Below, piece by piece: positions 39,603-48,366 of a stretch of DNA of 64,000 bases; positions within the stretch are counted from its first letter, which is position 1, and each line of letters starts with the position of its first letter. The position numbers were made by a program, and so were the translations under genes. Source of the stretch: Oscillospiraceae bacterium (GTDB lineage Bacteria; Bacillota_A; Clostridia; Oscillospirales; Oscillospiraceae). The stretch is taken from contig JAETOP010000005.1 of NCBI GenBank assembly GCA_021771675.1, forward strand, positions 3,629 to 67,628, written 5' to 3'. The notes under the pieces were generated by a model that saw nothing but the letters and a program-made list of their open reading frames with translations, searched no databases and had not been told where the DNA came from.

Positions 39603-41735
39603 GTGGGAAATATCCGGGCCGCTATTGCCCTTTATGATGGTGTTACCAGCCCCCTTCAGAGTATGCACAAGGCGATGGGGGTTGTGCTGAACACCTTTGA
39701 AGCCATGCAACAGGCTTCCGGTAGAGCCGTTGACACGGCGGCAATCCGGGAAGCCCGTGAAGAATGGGCGAGAGCGGGAACCGCCTTTGATACCATTGAA
39801 GGAAACATCAGGAACGCCAACAACGAACAGCAGAATTTCAACAATTCCATCCGTGGGGGTAGCAATTCCGCCAACGGGCTTCTGTCCATCATCAAGAAAG
39901 TTGCCATTGCCGCTGGCGGTATTGCCGGGATCAATAAGGCGCTGAATATTTCGGATGAATTGGCAAGCACCAAGGCCCGATTGAATTTGCTTGTGGATGA
40001 TGGCGGTTCCGTTGAAGCCTTGGAACAGAAGATCATGGCTTCCGCCCAGCGTTCCCGATCCGTTTATTTTGACACAGCTTCCGCCGTTGCGAAACTTGGC
40101 CTGAACGCTGGTAACGCCTTCGATGGCAATATGGATCAGGTCATTGCCTTCATGGAACAGGTGAACAAGCAGTTCGTTATTGGCGGCGCTACGGCCCAAG
40201 AACAGAGCAACGCCATGATCCAGCTTACACAGGCAATGGCGGCGGGTGCGCTTCGTGGTGAAGAACTAAATTCCATTCTGGATGGTGCGCCGGGTATCGC
40301 AAGAGCCATTGAAAAATATATGGGCATTGCGGAAGGTTCCATCAAGACGGTTGCACAGGAAGGCAAGGTAACGGCTGAAGTGGTGAAGAACGCCATGTTT
40401 GCTATGGCGGACGAAACCAACGCAAAGTTCGATTCCATGCCCAAGACTTGGGCGCAGATTTGGGCCGGGATGAAGAATCAGGCCCTTTCCATGTTTGCCC
40501 CGATCTTGACCAAGATCAACCAGATTGCTAACAGCACCAAGTTCCAGCAAGTCACCACAGCCCTGATCAATGGGCTTGCCGGGGTTGCCAATATCGCTTC
40601 TTCGGTGCTGGATATTCTGATTTCCATTTCTTCTGTGATCGTTGATAATTGGAGTTGGATTCAGCCTATTATCATGGGCATTGTGGCCGCTATGCTGATC
40701 TATAACGGTGTGGCGTTGGCAACGAATATCATCATGGGTATTCAGGCAACCGCCAAGGCCGTTCATGCGGCGGCAACCGCTATGGAAGCGGGAGCCACTT
40801 TCACGGCTACTGTGGCCCAGCAGGGCCTAAATGCGGCGCTTTTGGCTTGCCCCCTTACATGGATTATCCTTCTGATTATCGCCGTAATTGCGGCAATCTA
40901 TGCGGCGTGTGCGGCAGTTGCCAAGTTCACCGGAATTGCAAATAGCGGCTTCGGTGTGATTTGTGGCGGAATCATGGTGGTAATTGCCTTCTTCAAAAAC
41001 CTTGGCCTGTCCGTGGCAAATATCGCCTTGGGTATCTGGAACGCTTTGGGGGCCTGTGCTTCCAACATCGGAACGGCCTTCCACAATGTCATTTCCAATG
41101 TTCAGGGTTGGTTTTACAACCTTCTTTCCACAGCCCTTACCGTTGTGGCCGGTATCTGTGAAGCCCTGAACAAGTTGCCCTTTGTCGAGTTTGATTATTC
41201 CGGTATCACCAGCAAAGCAAGCGAATATGCGGCTAAATCCGCTGAAGCCTATGGCAATGTAGAGGAATACAAGAGCGTTGCCGATGCCTTCAATGAAGGA
41301 ATGTCCACCTTTGACACCTTCCAAGATGGTTGGGCCGCTGATGCCTTTGCTTCCGGTGCCGCTTGGGGTGATGGCGTGGCCGATAAGGTTTCCGGTATGT
41401 TTGATTTTTCCGCCTTAGATTCTATGGGGGCTGATTCTTTGGATGCCTTCAACCTTGGCAATGATCTTGATAGCATTTACGGGAACACCGGCGATATTGC
41501 AAACAACACAGCGGCCACCGCTGATGCCTTGGATATTGCTGAAGAAGATTTGGCCTATCTTCGTGACATTGCGGAGCGTGAAGCAATCAACCGGTTCACT
41601 ACCGCTGAAATCAAGGTTGAACAGCACAATGAAAACCACATTTCCAAAGATGCTGATTTGGATGGGATCATGGATGCTTGGGCCAATGACTTTGCTGAAA
41701 AGCTGGAAGTTTCTGAAGAAGGGGTGCATGAGTAA
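39603..41735 (+). CDS. Tape measure protein
   Basis: AAAGGTGG is 9 nt before GTG 39603 (710 aa). The N-terminal third has the tape-measure domain (AQRSRSVYFDTASAVAKLGLNAGNAF, AQEQSNAMIQLTQAMAAGALRGEELNSI..PGIARAIEKYMG). The middle has several hydrophobic helices (ILLIIAVIAAIYAACAAVAKF), and the C-terminal is Ala/Asp/Gly-rich. It sets tail length and is ejected at infection; length fits a tail of roughly 100 nm by the usual rule of 0.15 nm per residue. Confidence 0.92.
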   Translation: MGNIRAAIALYDGVTSPLQSMHKAMGVVLNTFEAMQQASGRAVDTAAIREAREEWARAGTAFDTIEGNIRNANNEQQNFNNSIRGGSNSANGLLSIIKKVAIAAGGIAGINKALNISDELASTKARLNLLVDDGGSVEALEQKIMASAQRSRSVYFDTASAVAKLGLNAGNAFDGNMDQVIAFMEQVNKQFVIGGATAQEQSNAMIQLTQAMAAGALRGEELNSILDGAPGIARAIEKYMGIAEGSIKTVAQEGKVTAEVVKNAMFAMADETNAKFDSMPKTWAQIWAGMKNQALSMFAPILTKINQIANSTKFQQVTTALINGLAGVANIASSVLDILISISSVIVDNWSWIQPIIMGIVAAMLIYNGVALATNIIMGIQATAKAVHAAATAMEAGATFTATVAQQGLNAALLACPLTWIILLIIAVIAAIYAACAAVAKFTGIANSGFGVICGGIMVVIAFFKNLGLSVANIALGIWNALGACASNIGTAFHNVISNVQGWFYNLLSTALTVVAGICEALNKLPFVEFDYSGITSKASEYAAKSAEAYGNVEEYKSVADAFNEGMSTFDTFQDGWAADAFASGAAWGDGVADKVSGMFDFSALDSMGADSLDAFNLGNDLDSIYGNTGDIANNTAATADALDIAEEDLAYLRDIAEREAINRFTTAEIKVEQHNENHISKDADLDGIMDAWANDFAEKLEVSEEGVHE

Positions 41736-42406
41736 TGGCGTATAAACTGTATATGGCGGGAACGCTTATGCCCATCACCCCTTCCAAGGTGACGGTAAAG
41801 ATCAATAACCAGAACAAAACCATGACCCTGATCAACGGGGAAGAAATCAACATTCTGAAGGCCGCTGGCCTTTCGGATGTGTCCTTTGAATTGGTTCTTC
41901 CCCAAGTGTCCTATCCCTTCAGCAACGGTGGAGCGCAAAGCGCCGCCTATTACCTGTCCTTGTTTGAACGGCTGAAGGTGAGCAAGACCCCGTTCCAATT
42001 CATTCTGAACCGGCAGAAGCCCGGTGGCGGGATGTTCCATTACACCAATTTGACTGTTGGCCTTGAAACCTATGAAATCACCGATGATGCCGGTGAAGGC
42101 TTTGATGTGAAGGTGAAGATCAACCTGAAACAGTACAGAGCCTATGGCACCAAGACCGTGACCGTGCAACCGGCCAAGACTTCCAGGGGAACCGCCACCG
42201 CAACGGTTAAGGCGGCACCCCGGCCCACCACAACGGCCCCGAAAGCCGCCACCTATACGGTGAAATCTGGTGATTGCCTTTGGAACATTGCCAAGAAGCA
42301 GTTGGGCAACGGGGCCGATTACACGAAAATCTATAATCTGAACAAGGACAAAATCAAGAACCCGAACCTGATCTATCCCGGTCAGGTTCTTACTTTGCCT
42401 TCCTGA
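41735..42406 (+). CDS. LysM-containing baseplate protein (XkdP-like)
   Basis: The 223-aa protein has an N-terminal domain of XkdP type (KLYMAGTLMPITPSKVTVKINNQNKTMTLINGEEINIL, YYLSLFERLKVSKTPFQFIL), a Thr/Ala/Pro linker and a C-terminal LysM (YTVKSGDCLWNIAKKQLG..YNLNKDKIKNPNLIYPGQVLTLP, residues 172-222). It binds peptidoglycan under the baseplate. It overlaps the tape gene by one base. Confidence 0.9.
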   Translation: MAYKLYMAGTLMPITPSKVTVKINNQNKTMTLINGEEINILKAAGLSDVSFELVLPQVSYPFSNGGAQSAAYYLSLFERLKVSKTPFQFILNRQKPGGGMFHYTNLTVGLETYEITDDAGEGFDVKVKINLKQYRAYGTKTVTVQPAKTSRGTATATVKAAPRPTTTAPKAATYTVKSGDCLWNIAKKQLGNGADYTKIYNLNKDKIKNPNLIYPGQVLTLPS

Positions 42407-42421
42407 AAGGGGTGATTCCGT

Positions 42422-43381
42422 TTGGCAGTTGAATTGTTCATCCAGCATAACAGCACCATCCAATTCCCCGTTGTCAAGGAAGGCGCACGGCTGACCTTGG
42501 AGCGCAAGGGAACCCCCGGCAAGTTGGAGTTCACCGTTGTCAAGGGGCCGGGGCTGAACTTTGCTGAAGGTGATCCGGTGAAGCTGACTGTGAACGGAAC
42601 CGCCATGTTCTATGGGTTTGTGTTCAAGAAAAAGCGTGACAAGGGCGGCACCATTGATGTTGTGGCCTATGATCAGTTGCGTTATTTGAAGAATAAGGAC
42701 ACCATCACGGAAGAAGGGCTGAAGGCTTCTGACCTTCTGAAGCGCATTGCAACAGATTTCCGGTTGAACCTTGGCACGGTGGAAGATACCGGTTATACCC
42801 TTGAAACCATCGTGGAAGAAAACCAAACCCTGTTTGATATGATCCAGAGCGCCCTTGATGAAACCCTGATGAATACCAAACAGCTTTATGTTCTATATGA
42901 TGATGCCGGGAAGCTGACCCTGAAGAACATCAATACCATGAAGCTGAACCTTCTGATCGATGAAGAAACCGGGGAAAACTTCAGCTATGAATCCAGTATT
43001 GATGAACAGACCTATAACAAGATTAAGCTGGCCTATAACAATGAAAAAACCGGTAAGCGGGAATTGTTCATTGCACAGGACGGGGCGAAAATGAACCAAT
43101 GGGGTGTTCTTCAATATTTTGAAGAAGTTCAGACCAAAACGGGCGCTTCCGCCAAGGCGGATGCCCTGTTGAAGCTGTACGATCAGAAAACCCGCAAGCT
43201 GACCATTCAGAACGCTTTCGGTGATGTGCGGGTTCGTGCTGGAAGCGCCGTGGTGGTGGCCCTGAACCTTGGCGATATTGTCACCAACAATTACATGGTG
43301 GTGAACAAAGTCACTCATACCTTCAGGGGTGATGAACACATGATGGAACTTGACCTGATCGGGGGTGAATTTATTGCCTAA
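42422..43381 (+). CDS. Baseplate hub protein (XkdQ-like)
   Basis: TTG 42422 after AAAGGGGTGATT starts a 319-aa protein with hub features (RLTLERKGTPGKLEFTVVKGPGLNFAEGDPVKLTVNG, FYGFVFKKKRDKGGTIDVVAYDQLRYLKNKDT). This XkdQ/YqbQ family is the counterpart of T4 gp27 and gpD. Confidence 0.88.
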   Translation: MAVELFIQHNSTIQFPVVKEGARLTLERKGTPGKLEFTVVKGPGLNFAEGDPVKLTVNGTAMFYGFVFKKKRDKGGTIDVVAYDQLRYLKNKDTITEEGLKASDLLKRIATDFRLNLGTVEDTGYTLETIVEENQTLFDMIQSALDETLMNTKQLYVLYDDAGKLTLKNINTMKLNLLIDEETGENFSYESSIDEQTYNKIKLAYNNEKTGKRELFIAQDGAKMNQWGVLQYFEEVQTKTGASAKADALLKLYDQKTRKLTIQNAFGDVRVRAGSAVVVALNLGDIVTNNYMVVNKVTHTFRGDEHMMELDLIGGEFIA

Positions 43382-43754
43382 TCCTGTTGAAGTGGTGAAA
43401 CGGGCGGCGGTGGAAGCTGTGGAAGCCGGGAAACCGGTGAACATCCTGTTTGGAACCGTTCTTTCCGCTTCGCCCTTGAAAATTCAGGTGGATCAGAAAT
43501 CCATCTACACTTCCAAAATGCTGATTCTGACCCGGAATGTGACTGATTTTGAAGTTGATATGACGGTGAACCACAGCACCGAGGACAAGGGCGGCGGTTC
43601 TGGTGCGGCGGCTTATGAAGCCCACAAACACGCCTATGTTGGCAAGAAAACCTTCAAGGTTCACAACGCTTTGAAGGCCGGTGAAAAGGTGCTTCTGATC
43701 CGGGTTCAGCAAGGAAAGAAATTCGTGGTCATTGACCGAGTAAAGGGGGCTTGA
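43374..43754 (+). CDS. DUF2577 baseplate protein (XkdR-like)
   Basis: TTG 43374 (PNPVEVVKRAAVEAVEAGKPVNILFGTVLS) is favoured by the GGGGGTG upstream; GTG 43365 also fits. The 126-aa protein has the DUF2577 OB-like core (PLKIQVDQKSIYTSKMLILTRNVTDF) and an EAHKHAYVG loop. It overlaps the hub gene by 8 bp. Confidence 0.85.
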   Translation: MPNPVEVVKRAAVEAVEAGKPVNILFGTVLSASPLKIQVDQKSIYTSKMLILTRNVTDFEVDMTVNHSTEDKGGGSGAAAYEAHKHAYVGKKTFKVHNALKAGEKVLLIRVQQGKKFVVIDRVKGA

Positions 43755-43756
43755 TG

Positions 43757-44158
43757 ATGATTCCGCAAGTGCAGGATGATATTAAACAGGATTTCACCAT
43801 TGAAACCCTTCCAAGCCGTACTTTCAGGATGAACCACAACAATCTGACCATCATCGGCACCATTGATGAAATCCAAGCTGTGGAACAGGCGGTTTTTCTG
43901 ATCCTGAACACAGAACGCTATGAATGGTTGATTCATTCTTGGGATTATGGGGTTGAACTTCATAATCTGATCGGGAAAGATGTGGAATACTGTATTCCCG
44001 AAATTGAACGCCGGGTTCGTGAAGCCTTGCTTCAGGATGATAGGATCACGGCGGTTCAGAACTTTGAATTTACGGTGAACAAAAAGAAAGTGCTGACTAC
44101 CTTCACGGTGGTCAGCATTTTTGGTGAAATCAATGCAGAATTGGGGGTTGAAATCTGA
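43757..44158 (+). CDS. DUF2634 baseplate wedge protein (XkdS-like)
   Basis: AAAGGGGG is 7 nt before ATG 43757. The protein (133 aa) matches DUF2634/gp25-like: LPSRTFRMNHNNLTIIGTIDEIQAVEQAVFLILNTERYEWLIHSWDYGVELHNLIG. It forms part of the baseplate wedge. It overlaps the next gene by one base. Confidence 0.88.
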   Translation: MIPQVQDDIKQDFTIETLPSRTFRMNHNNLTIIGTIDEIQAVEQAVFLILNTERYEWLIHSWDYGVELHNLIGKDVEYCIPEIERRVREALLQDDRITAVQNFEFTVNKKKVLTTFTVVSIFGEINAELGVEI

Positions 44159-45390
44159 TGTATGAAGCACAGACCTATGAAGAAATCCTTTCCCGGATGC
44201 TTCAGAAGGCGCTTTCCATCAATGGCAATTTGGACACCCGTGAAGGTTCGTTGGTTTGGTGCGGTGATGCCCCCGCCGCCGTGGAATTGCAGAACCTTTA
44301 TATTGCCCTTGATACGGTGCTGAATGAAACCTTTGCGGACACCGCAACCCGCCCTTATCTCATTTTGAGGGCGGCAGAAAGGGGCCTGAAACCGCAACCG
44401 GCAAGCCCCGCCGTGTTGCAGTTGAGCATTACACCAACCACCTTGCACCTTCCCATGAACACCCGCTTTTCCATCGGGGAACTGAACTATTATGTTTCGG
44501 CTGACCGTGGAAGCGGCAAATATGAAATCACCTGTGAAACCGCTGGTGAAGCCGGTAATGATTACACCGGAACGGTGATTCCCATTGAATATGTGGACGG
44601 GCTTGAAACCTGTTCCATTTCCGCCGTGGTGATCCCCGGTGAGGATGAAGAAGATACCGAGGTTTTCAGACAGCGTTACATGGATAGCCTAAACGCCCAA
44701 GCCTTCGGCGGCAACCGTGCGGATTATCTGGAAAAGGTGAACGCCATTCCCGGCGTTGGCGGTGTGAAGGTATATCGGGTTTGGAACAGCGATTTGAACC
44801 CGGCCAAGCTGATCCCGCCCACGGGAACCGACACTTGGATCAGCGGCCTTTCCGGTGTGTCCGAGGAAATCAAGGCGTGGCTGGATGCCGTGTATGTGGC
44901 GGGAGCCAATAGCAAGCTGACTGTGGGCGGAACCGTGAAGCTGGTGATCATCAACAGTTCCTTCAAGAAGCCTTCGGAAACCCTTGTGGATCAGGTGCAG
45001 ACAGCAGTTGACCCCCTTCAGAACGCTGGTGAAGGTGTGGGCATTGCCCCCATCGGCCATGTGGTGAGGGTTGAAGGTGTGGGTGAAGATACCATCAACC
45101 TTTCCTTCGATTTGTACTATCAGCGGGAATGGAGTTGGGATGATGTTTCCGCCTATGTCACGGAAGCAATCAACGGTTACTTCTTGGAACTGGCCCAAAG
45201 TTGGGCAGACCAGAATGAAGCCCTTGTGGTTCGTATCAGTCAGGTGGAAAGCCGCCTGTTGGGGATCACCGGTATTCTGGATATTGCCAACACCAAAATC
45301 AACGGTGAAGCGGCGAACTGTACCCTGACCCTTGACCACATCCCGGTTTTGGGAACCATTGAGCCGGGAACCATCGTGATCAACGGATAA
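44158..45390 (+). CDS. Baseplate J-like protein (XkdT)
   Basis: The 410-aa protein is a baseplate J/gp47 member (LQNLYIALDTVLNETFADTATRPYLILRAAERGLKP, GEDEEDTEVFRQRYMDSLNAQAFGGNRADYLEKVNAIPGVGGVKVY). It builds the wedge ring with the DUF2634 and DUF2313 proteins at either side. Confidence 0.92.
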   Translation: MYEAQTYEEILSRMLQKALSINGNLDTREGSLVWCGDAPAAVELQNLYIALDTVLNETFADTATRPYLILRAAERGLKPQPASPAVLQLSITPTTLHLPMNTRFSIGELNYYVSADRGSGKYEITCETAGEAGNDYTGTVIPIEYVDGLETCSISAVVIPGEDEEDTEVFRQRYMDSLNAQAFGGNRADYLEKVNAIPGVGGVKVYRVWNSDLNPAKLIPPTGTDTWISGLSGVSEEIKAWLDAVYVAGANSKLTVGGTVKLVIINSSFKKPSETLVDQVQTAVDPLQNAGEGVGIAPIGHVVRVEGVGEDTINLSFDLYYQREWSWDDVSAYVTEAINGYFLELAQSWADQNEALVVRISQVESRLLGITGILDIANTKINGEAANCTLTLDHIPVLGTIEPGTIVING

Positions 45391-45403
45391 GGGGGCCGGG
45401 AGC

Positions 45404-45955
45404 ATGGAACGCAAACTGATTGATTATCTTCCCTATGTCATTCGTGATTATGCGGAGTTTCAGGGGATCATGGGGAGCGAACAGCCGGAAATTGAAAAGG
45501 CGTGGAACACCACGGATGATCTTCTTGATAACCAGTTCATTCCCACCGCTGGAAACATGGGCCTTTCCCGATGGGAAAAGATTTTGGGGATCACCCCCAA
45601 AGGCACGGACAGTCTTGAAGATCGCCGGTTCCGTATTCTGACCCGGATCAATGAAGAACTTCCGTACACCTTGCCCCAGCTTCGGAACATCCTTGAAACG
45701 CTGTGCGGGAAGGGAAACTATTCCGCTGATGTGGAAGAAGGCACCTATCAACTTCTTGTGAAAATCGGGTTGGCCGCAAAGAACAACTTCAATGATGTTG
45801 AATCTTTGCTGAACCGGGTTGTTCCCCAAAACATGGTTGTGACCTTGCTTCAGCTTTATAACACCCATGCGGAACTTGGGCGGTTTACCCATGCCCAGCT
45901 TGCCGCCTATACCCATAATCAGTTGAGAAACGAGGTTTTGAAGAATGGCGAATAA
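45404..45955 (+). CDS. DUF2313 baseplate protein (XkdU-like)
   Basis: The 183-aa protein matches DUF2313 (tail protein I-like): LIDYLPYVIRDYAEFQGIMGSEQPEIEKAWNTTDDLLDNQFI, GLSRWEKILGI, SLEDRRFRILTRINEELPYTLPQLRNIL. It overlaps the tail-fibre gene by 11 bp. It should link fibre to baseplate. Confidence 0.9.
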   Translation: MERKLIDYLPYVIRDYAEFQGIMGSEQPEIEKAWNTTDDLLDNQFIPTAGNMGLSRWEKILGITPKGTDSLEDRRFRILTRINEELPYTLPQLRNILETLCGKGNYSADVEEGTYQLLVKIGLAAKNNFNDVESLLNRVVPQNMVVTLLQLYNTHAELGRFTHAQLAAYTHNQLRNEVLKNGE

Positions 45956-47795
45956 AACAACCAACTACAAGCTGACTAAACCCCTTGAATCTGAATTTTA
46001 TGATGTAGGGGTTCAGAATGAAAACATGGATAAGATTGATACCCAAATGAAGGCCAATGCGGATGCCATTGAAGCCCTTCAGGAAGGTCAATCCGGGAAG
46101 GCTGATCTGGTGGGCGGCAAGGTTCCCGCCGAACAGCTTCCCAACATGAACTATGATCCCAAAGGTACGGCCCAAAACAAGGTGAGCGAACACAACCTTG
46201 ATCAGACCGCCCACCCGTATCTGTTGAACCAGATCGGAACCTGTGTGGAAGCCGCACAGAACGCACAGGATGCCGCAAATGCGGCCTTGGATGCTGTGTC
46301 CGGTATCGTCTATACCATCAATGTTCTTCCTTCGCAGAATGGCACCCTGACCTATAACGGACAGGCCCAAAGCCCTTCTTGGAACGCTTATAACCCCGAT
46401 GCGCTGACCTTGGGCGGCGTGACTACCGGCACCAATGCGGGAACTTACACGGCCACTTTCACGCCGAAAGGGAAGTATAAGTGGGCAGACGGCACACAGA
46501 CCGCCAAGGAAGTGACTTGGACGATCAACGCCGCCACCATGACGATCCCCACGCAGAACAACAGCCTTACTTATACCGGTTCGGCCCAAAGCCCCACTTG
46601 GAACAACTATGACAGCGGGAAAATGACGCTTGGAGGAACTACCAGCGGCACGAACGCCGGTTCCTACAATGCCACCTTCACGCCGAAAACGAACTACAAG
46701 TGGGCCGATGGAAGCACCGGGGCCAAAACGGTTGCTTGGAGCATTGCCAAGGCCGCTGGTAGTTTGTCTTTGAATAAGACTTCCATCAAACTGACCGCCG
46801 CAAAGACCACGGACACCATCACCGTGACAAGAGCCGGTAACGGCACAATCACGGCCACTTCCAGCGCCCCCACGGTGGCTTCTGTGAGTGTTTCCGGTTC
46901 GGTGGTAACTGTTACCGCCAAGACCAAAGGAAGCGCTACAATCACCGTCAGCGTGGGCGCTGGCACCAACCACACGGCCCCGGCCAATAAGACCTGTTCC
47001 GTTGAAGTGACATTGCCCACCAAGGTTCTGAACGATAACAGTTGGGCAACCATCCGGGAAGTCAGTTCCGCAGGTTTGGGGGCCAACTATTGGGCCGTTG
47101 GTGATGTGAAATCCATCGTTTTGAATGGCACCGTGAGGAATTACACTTTCAGCAACTTGACCGTGAACGCCTTTATTTTGGGCTTCAACCACAATTCCGC
47201 CAAGGAAGGTGCGAACAAGATTCACTTCCAGATCGGGAAGATCGGTTCCACGGCAGTTGCTTTGTGTGATAGCAATTATAACAACACCGGTGATGGTTTC
47301 CGCATGAATACCAGTCAGACGAACAACGGCGGTTGGAACGCTTCACACATGAGAAAAACCGTATTGGGCAATAGTAACACCCCCACAAGCCCGTTGGCGA
47401 ATAGCTTGATGGCGGCGCTTCCCGCCGATTTGAGGGCGGTTATGCAACCCGTGACCAAGTACACAGATAATACCGCCAACGGTGGCGGCAATGTTCAGAA
47501 TTATGTAACGGCCACCACCGATTACTTGTTCTTGCTTGCTGAATTTGAAGTGTTCGGAACAAGAAGCTATGCAAATAGCTATGAACAGAATTATCAGGCA
47601 CAATACGATTACTACAAAGCCGGTAATAGTAGAGTAGCCTATAATCATTCCGCCGTGTCCACGGCGGTGTGGTGGTGGCTTCGTTCCCCTTATTACGGCA
47701 GCGGCCGTAGTTTCCAGAATGTCAACACGGATGGCAACGGCAGCGGTAGCTATGCCTATTACTGTGCTGGTGTGCGCCCCGGCTTTGCCGCCTAA
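45945..47795 (+). CDS. Tail fibre with DGR variable C-terminus
   Basis: The 616-aa protein has an N-terminal baseplate-attachment part with XkdV-type repeats (TNYKLTKPLESEFYDVGVQNENMDKID). Two Ig-like repeats of about 75 residues follow (NGTLTYNGQAQSP.., NSLTYTGSAQSP.., residues 130-275) and a Big_2-like domain (residues 275-355). The last 250 residues are a DUF6273-like / C-type-lectin-like ligand-binding domain ending in WWWLRSPYYGSG..YYCAGVRPGFAA. The codons for this end are the variable repeat (47663-47786). This is the display protein diversified by the retroelement and presumably the receptor binder. Confidence 0.93.
   Translation: MANKTTNYKLTKPLESEFYDVGVQNENMDKIDTQMKANADAIEALQEGQSGKADLVGGKVPAEQLPNMNYDPKGTAQNKVSEHNLDQTAHPYLLNQIGTCVEAAQNAQDAANAALDAVSGIVYTINVLPSQNGTLTYNGQAQSPSWNAYNPDALTLGGVTTGTNAGTYTATFTPKGKYKWADGTQTAKEVTWTINAATMTIPTQNNSLTYTGSAQSPTWNNYDSGKMTLGGTTSGTNAGSYNATFTPKTNYKWADGSTGAKTVAWSIAKAAGSLSLNKTSIKLTAAKTTDTITVTRAGNGTITATSSAPTVASVSVSGSVVTVTAKTKGSATITVSVGAGTNHTAPANKTCSVEVTLPTKVLNDNSWATIREVSSAGLGANYWAVGDVKSIVLNGTVRNYTFSNLTVNAFILGFNHNSAKEGANKIHFQIGKIGSTAVALCDSNYNNTGDGFRMNTSQTNNGGWNASHMRKTVLGNSNTPTSPLANSLMAALPADLRAVMQPVTKYTDNTANGGGNVQNYVTATTDYLFLLAEFEVFGTRSYANSYEQNYQAQYDYYKAGNSRVAYNHSAVSTAVWWWLRSPYYGSGRSFQNVNTDGNGSGSYAYYCAGVRPGFAA
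47663..47786 (+). repeat. DGR variable repeat (VR)
   Basis: A 124-bp region aligns without gaps to the template repeat 1,050 bp downstream. 16 differences all lie where the template has A (two clusters of codons at 47691-47710 and 47729-47741), and two more, a G and an A in the template, lie at the 3' end (47777, 47783), as expected for the IMH boundary. It encodes the last 41 or so residues of the fibre. Confidence 0.95.
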
Positions 47796-47823
47796 TCCCC
47801 CGCAGGATGATCCCGCCCCCATC

Positions 47824-47843
47824 CCGCCGCCGAAAGGCGGCGG
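47824..47843 (+). other. hairpin downstream of VR (GAAA tetraloop)
   Basis: Stem CCGCCGCC with GGCGGCGG closes a GAAA loop, 37 bp after the VR. In the Bordetella phage DGR a hairpin/cruciform of 8 bp with a GRNA loop after VR is needed for target recognition; this one has the same shape. A second hairpin (GGTTCC/GGAACC) follows at 47842-47858. Confidence 0.7.
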
Positions 47844-47876
47844 TTCCGGGAGGGAACCCCAAACAAAAATAATAAT

Positions 47877-47909
47877 GGCGGCGTAAGCCGCCCGACGATT
47901 TTTTTTTTG
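47877..47909 (+). terminator. terminator after tail fibre gene
   Basis: GGCGGC-GTAA-GCCGCC (47877-47892) followed shortly by a run of at least ten T (47899 on). It separates the late structural transcript from the DGR accessory genes. Confidence 0.85.
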
Positions 47910-47979
47910 AAAATGGGGGTTTTCCGGTAAAGTGCTATCATTTGACTGTCATTTGAGTGCATACACCGGACAAAATCAG

Positions 47980-48022
47980 CCATACAATATCCATAAGCCT
48001 GTTTGAAGGGGGTATTGTATGG
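47980..48022 (+). promoter_or_regulatory. inverted repeat over the start of the RHH gene
   Basis: CCATACAATA (47980-47989) and TATTGTATGG (48013-48022) are perfect 10-bp inverted repeats. The second arm contains the ATG (48019) and the loop contains the ribosome site AAGGGGG. It could be an operator for the RHH protein or an RNA hairpin that hides the start codon. Confidence 0.6.
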
Positions 48023-48207
48023 CAACAAACAAGCGTGTTTTCACCTTGCGCCTATCGGATGAAGTCTTTGACAAGATCGGGGCGCTTGCAACCCGTGAAC
48101 ACCGATCTATCACCAATTACATTGAATTTGTTCTTCTGAAACACTTGGAAGAAGTGGAAAAGGCGGAAGGAACGATCAATGTCGATAATTCACCCAAAGG
48201 GGTATAA
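48019..48207 (+). CDS. Ribbon-helix-helix protein in the DGR locus
   Basis: The 62-aa protein (KRVFTLRLSDEVFDKIGALATREHRSITNYIEFVLLKHLEEVEK) is an RHH/Arc-type DNA-binding protein: beta strand VFTLRLS followed by two helices. No toxin gene follows, so an antitoxin role is unlikely. It lies between the tail fibre and the DGR accessory gene and may regulate the retroelement. A perfect inverted repeat covers its start codon. Confidence 0.8.
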   Translation: MATNKRVFTLRLSDEVFDKIGALATREHRSITNYIEFVLLKHLEEVEKAEGTINVDNSPKGV

Positions 48208-48213
48208 CTGAAA

Positions 48214-48366
48214 ATGTCTGTCCTGAAGCAAAAGAGAACCACAAGCAAGGCCGAGTTCATCAACACGGCCAATCAGATTTATGTTGAAACCCCTGAACTT
48301 CCTGACCCGTCTTTCGGCCCGGTATTCCCGTCTGATTGCGGAGCCGGTGTCAAAGCTGGCCGGTGA
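48214..48366 (+). other. frame-shifted 5' part of the avd gene
   Basis: AAAGGGG is 11 nt before ATG 48214, which opens MSVLKQKRTTSKAEFINTAN..IYVET and then, after the C4 run 48290-48293, runs out of family sequence to TGA 48364-48366. Moving to the +1 frame at ACC CCT continues smoothly into the Avd helix LNFLTRLSARYSRL. So the 5' end and the main body of avd lie in different frames. Confidence 0.65.

Noticed and set aside
48019..48207. RHH gene as antitoxin of a toxin-antitoxin pair
   Set aside because: The following genes are avd and RT of the DGR; no toxin-like gene is adjacent.
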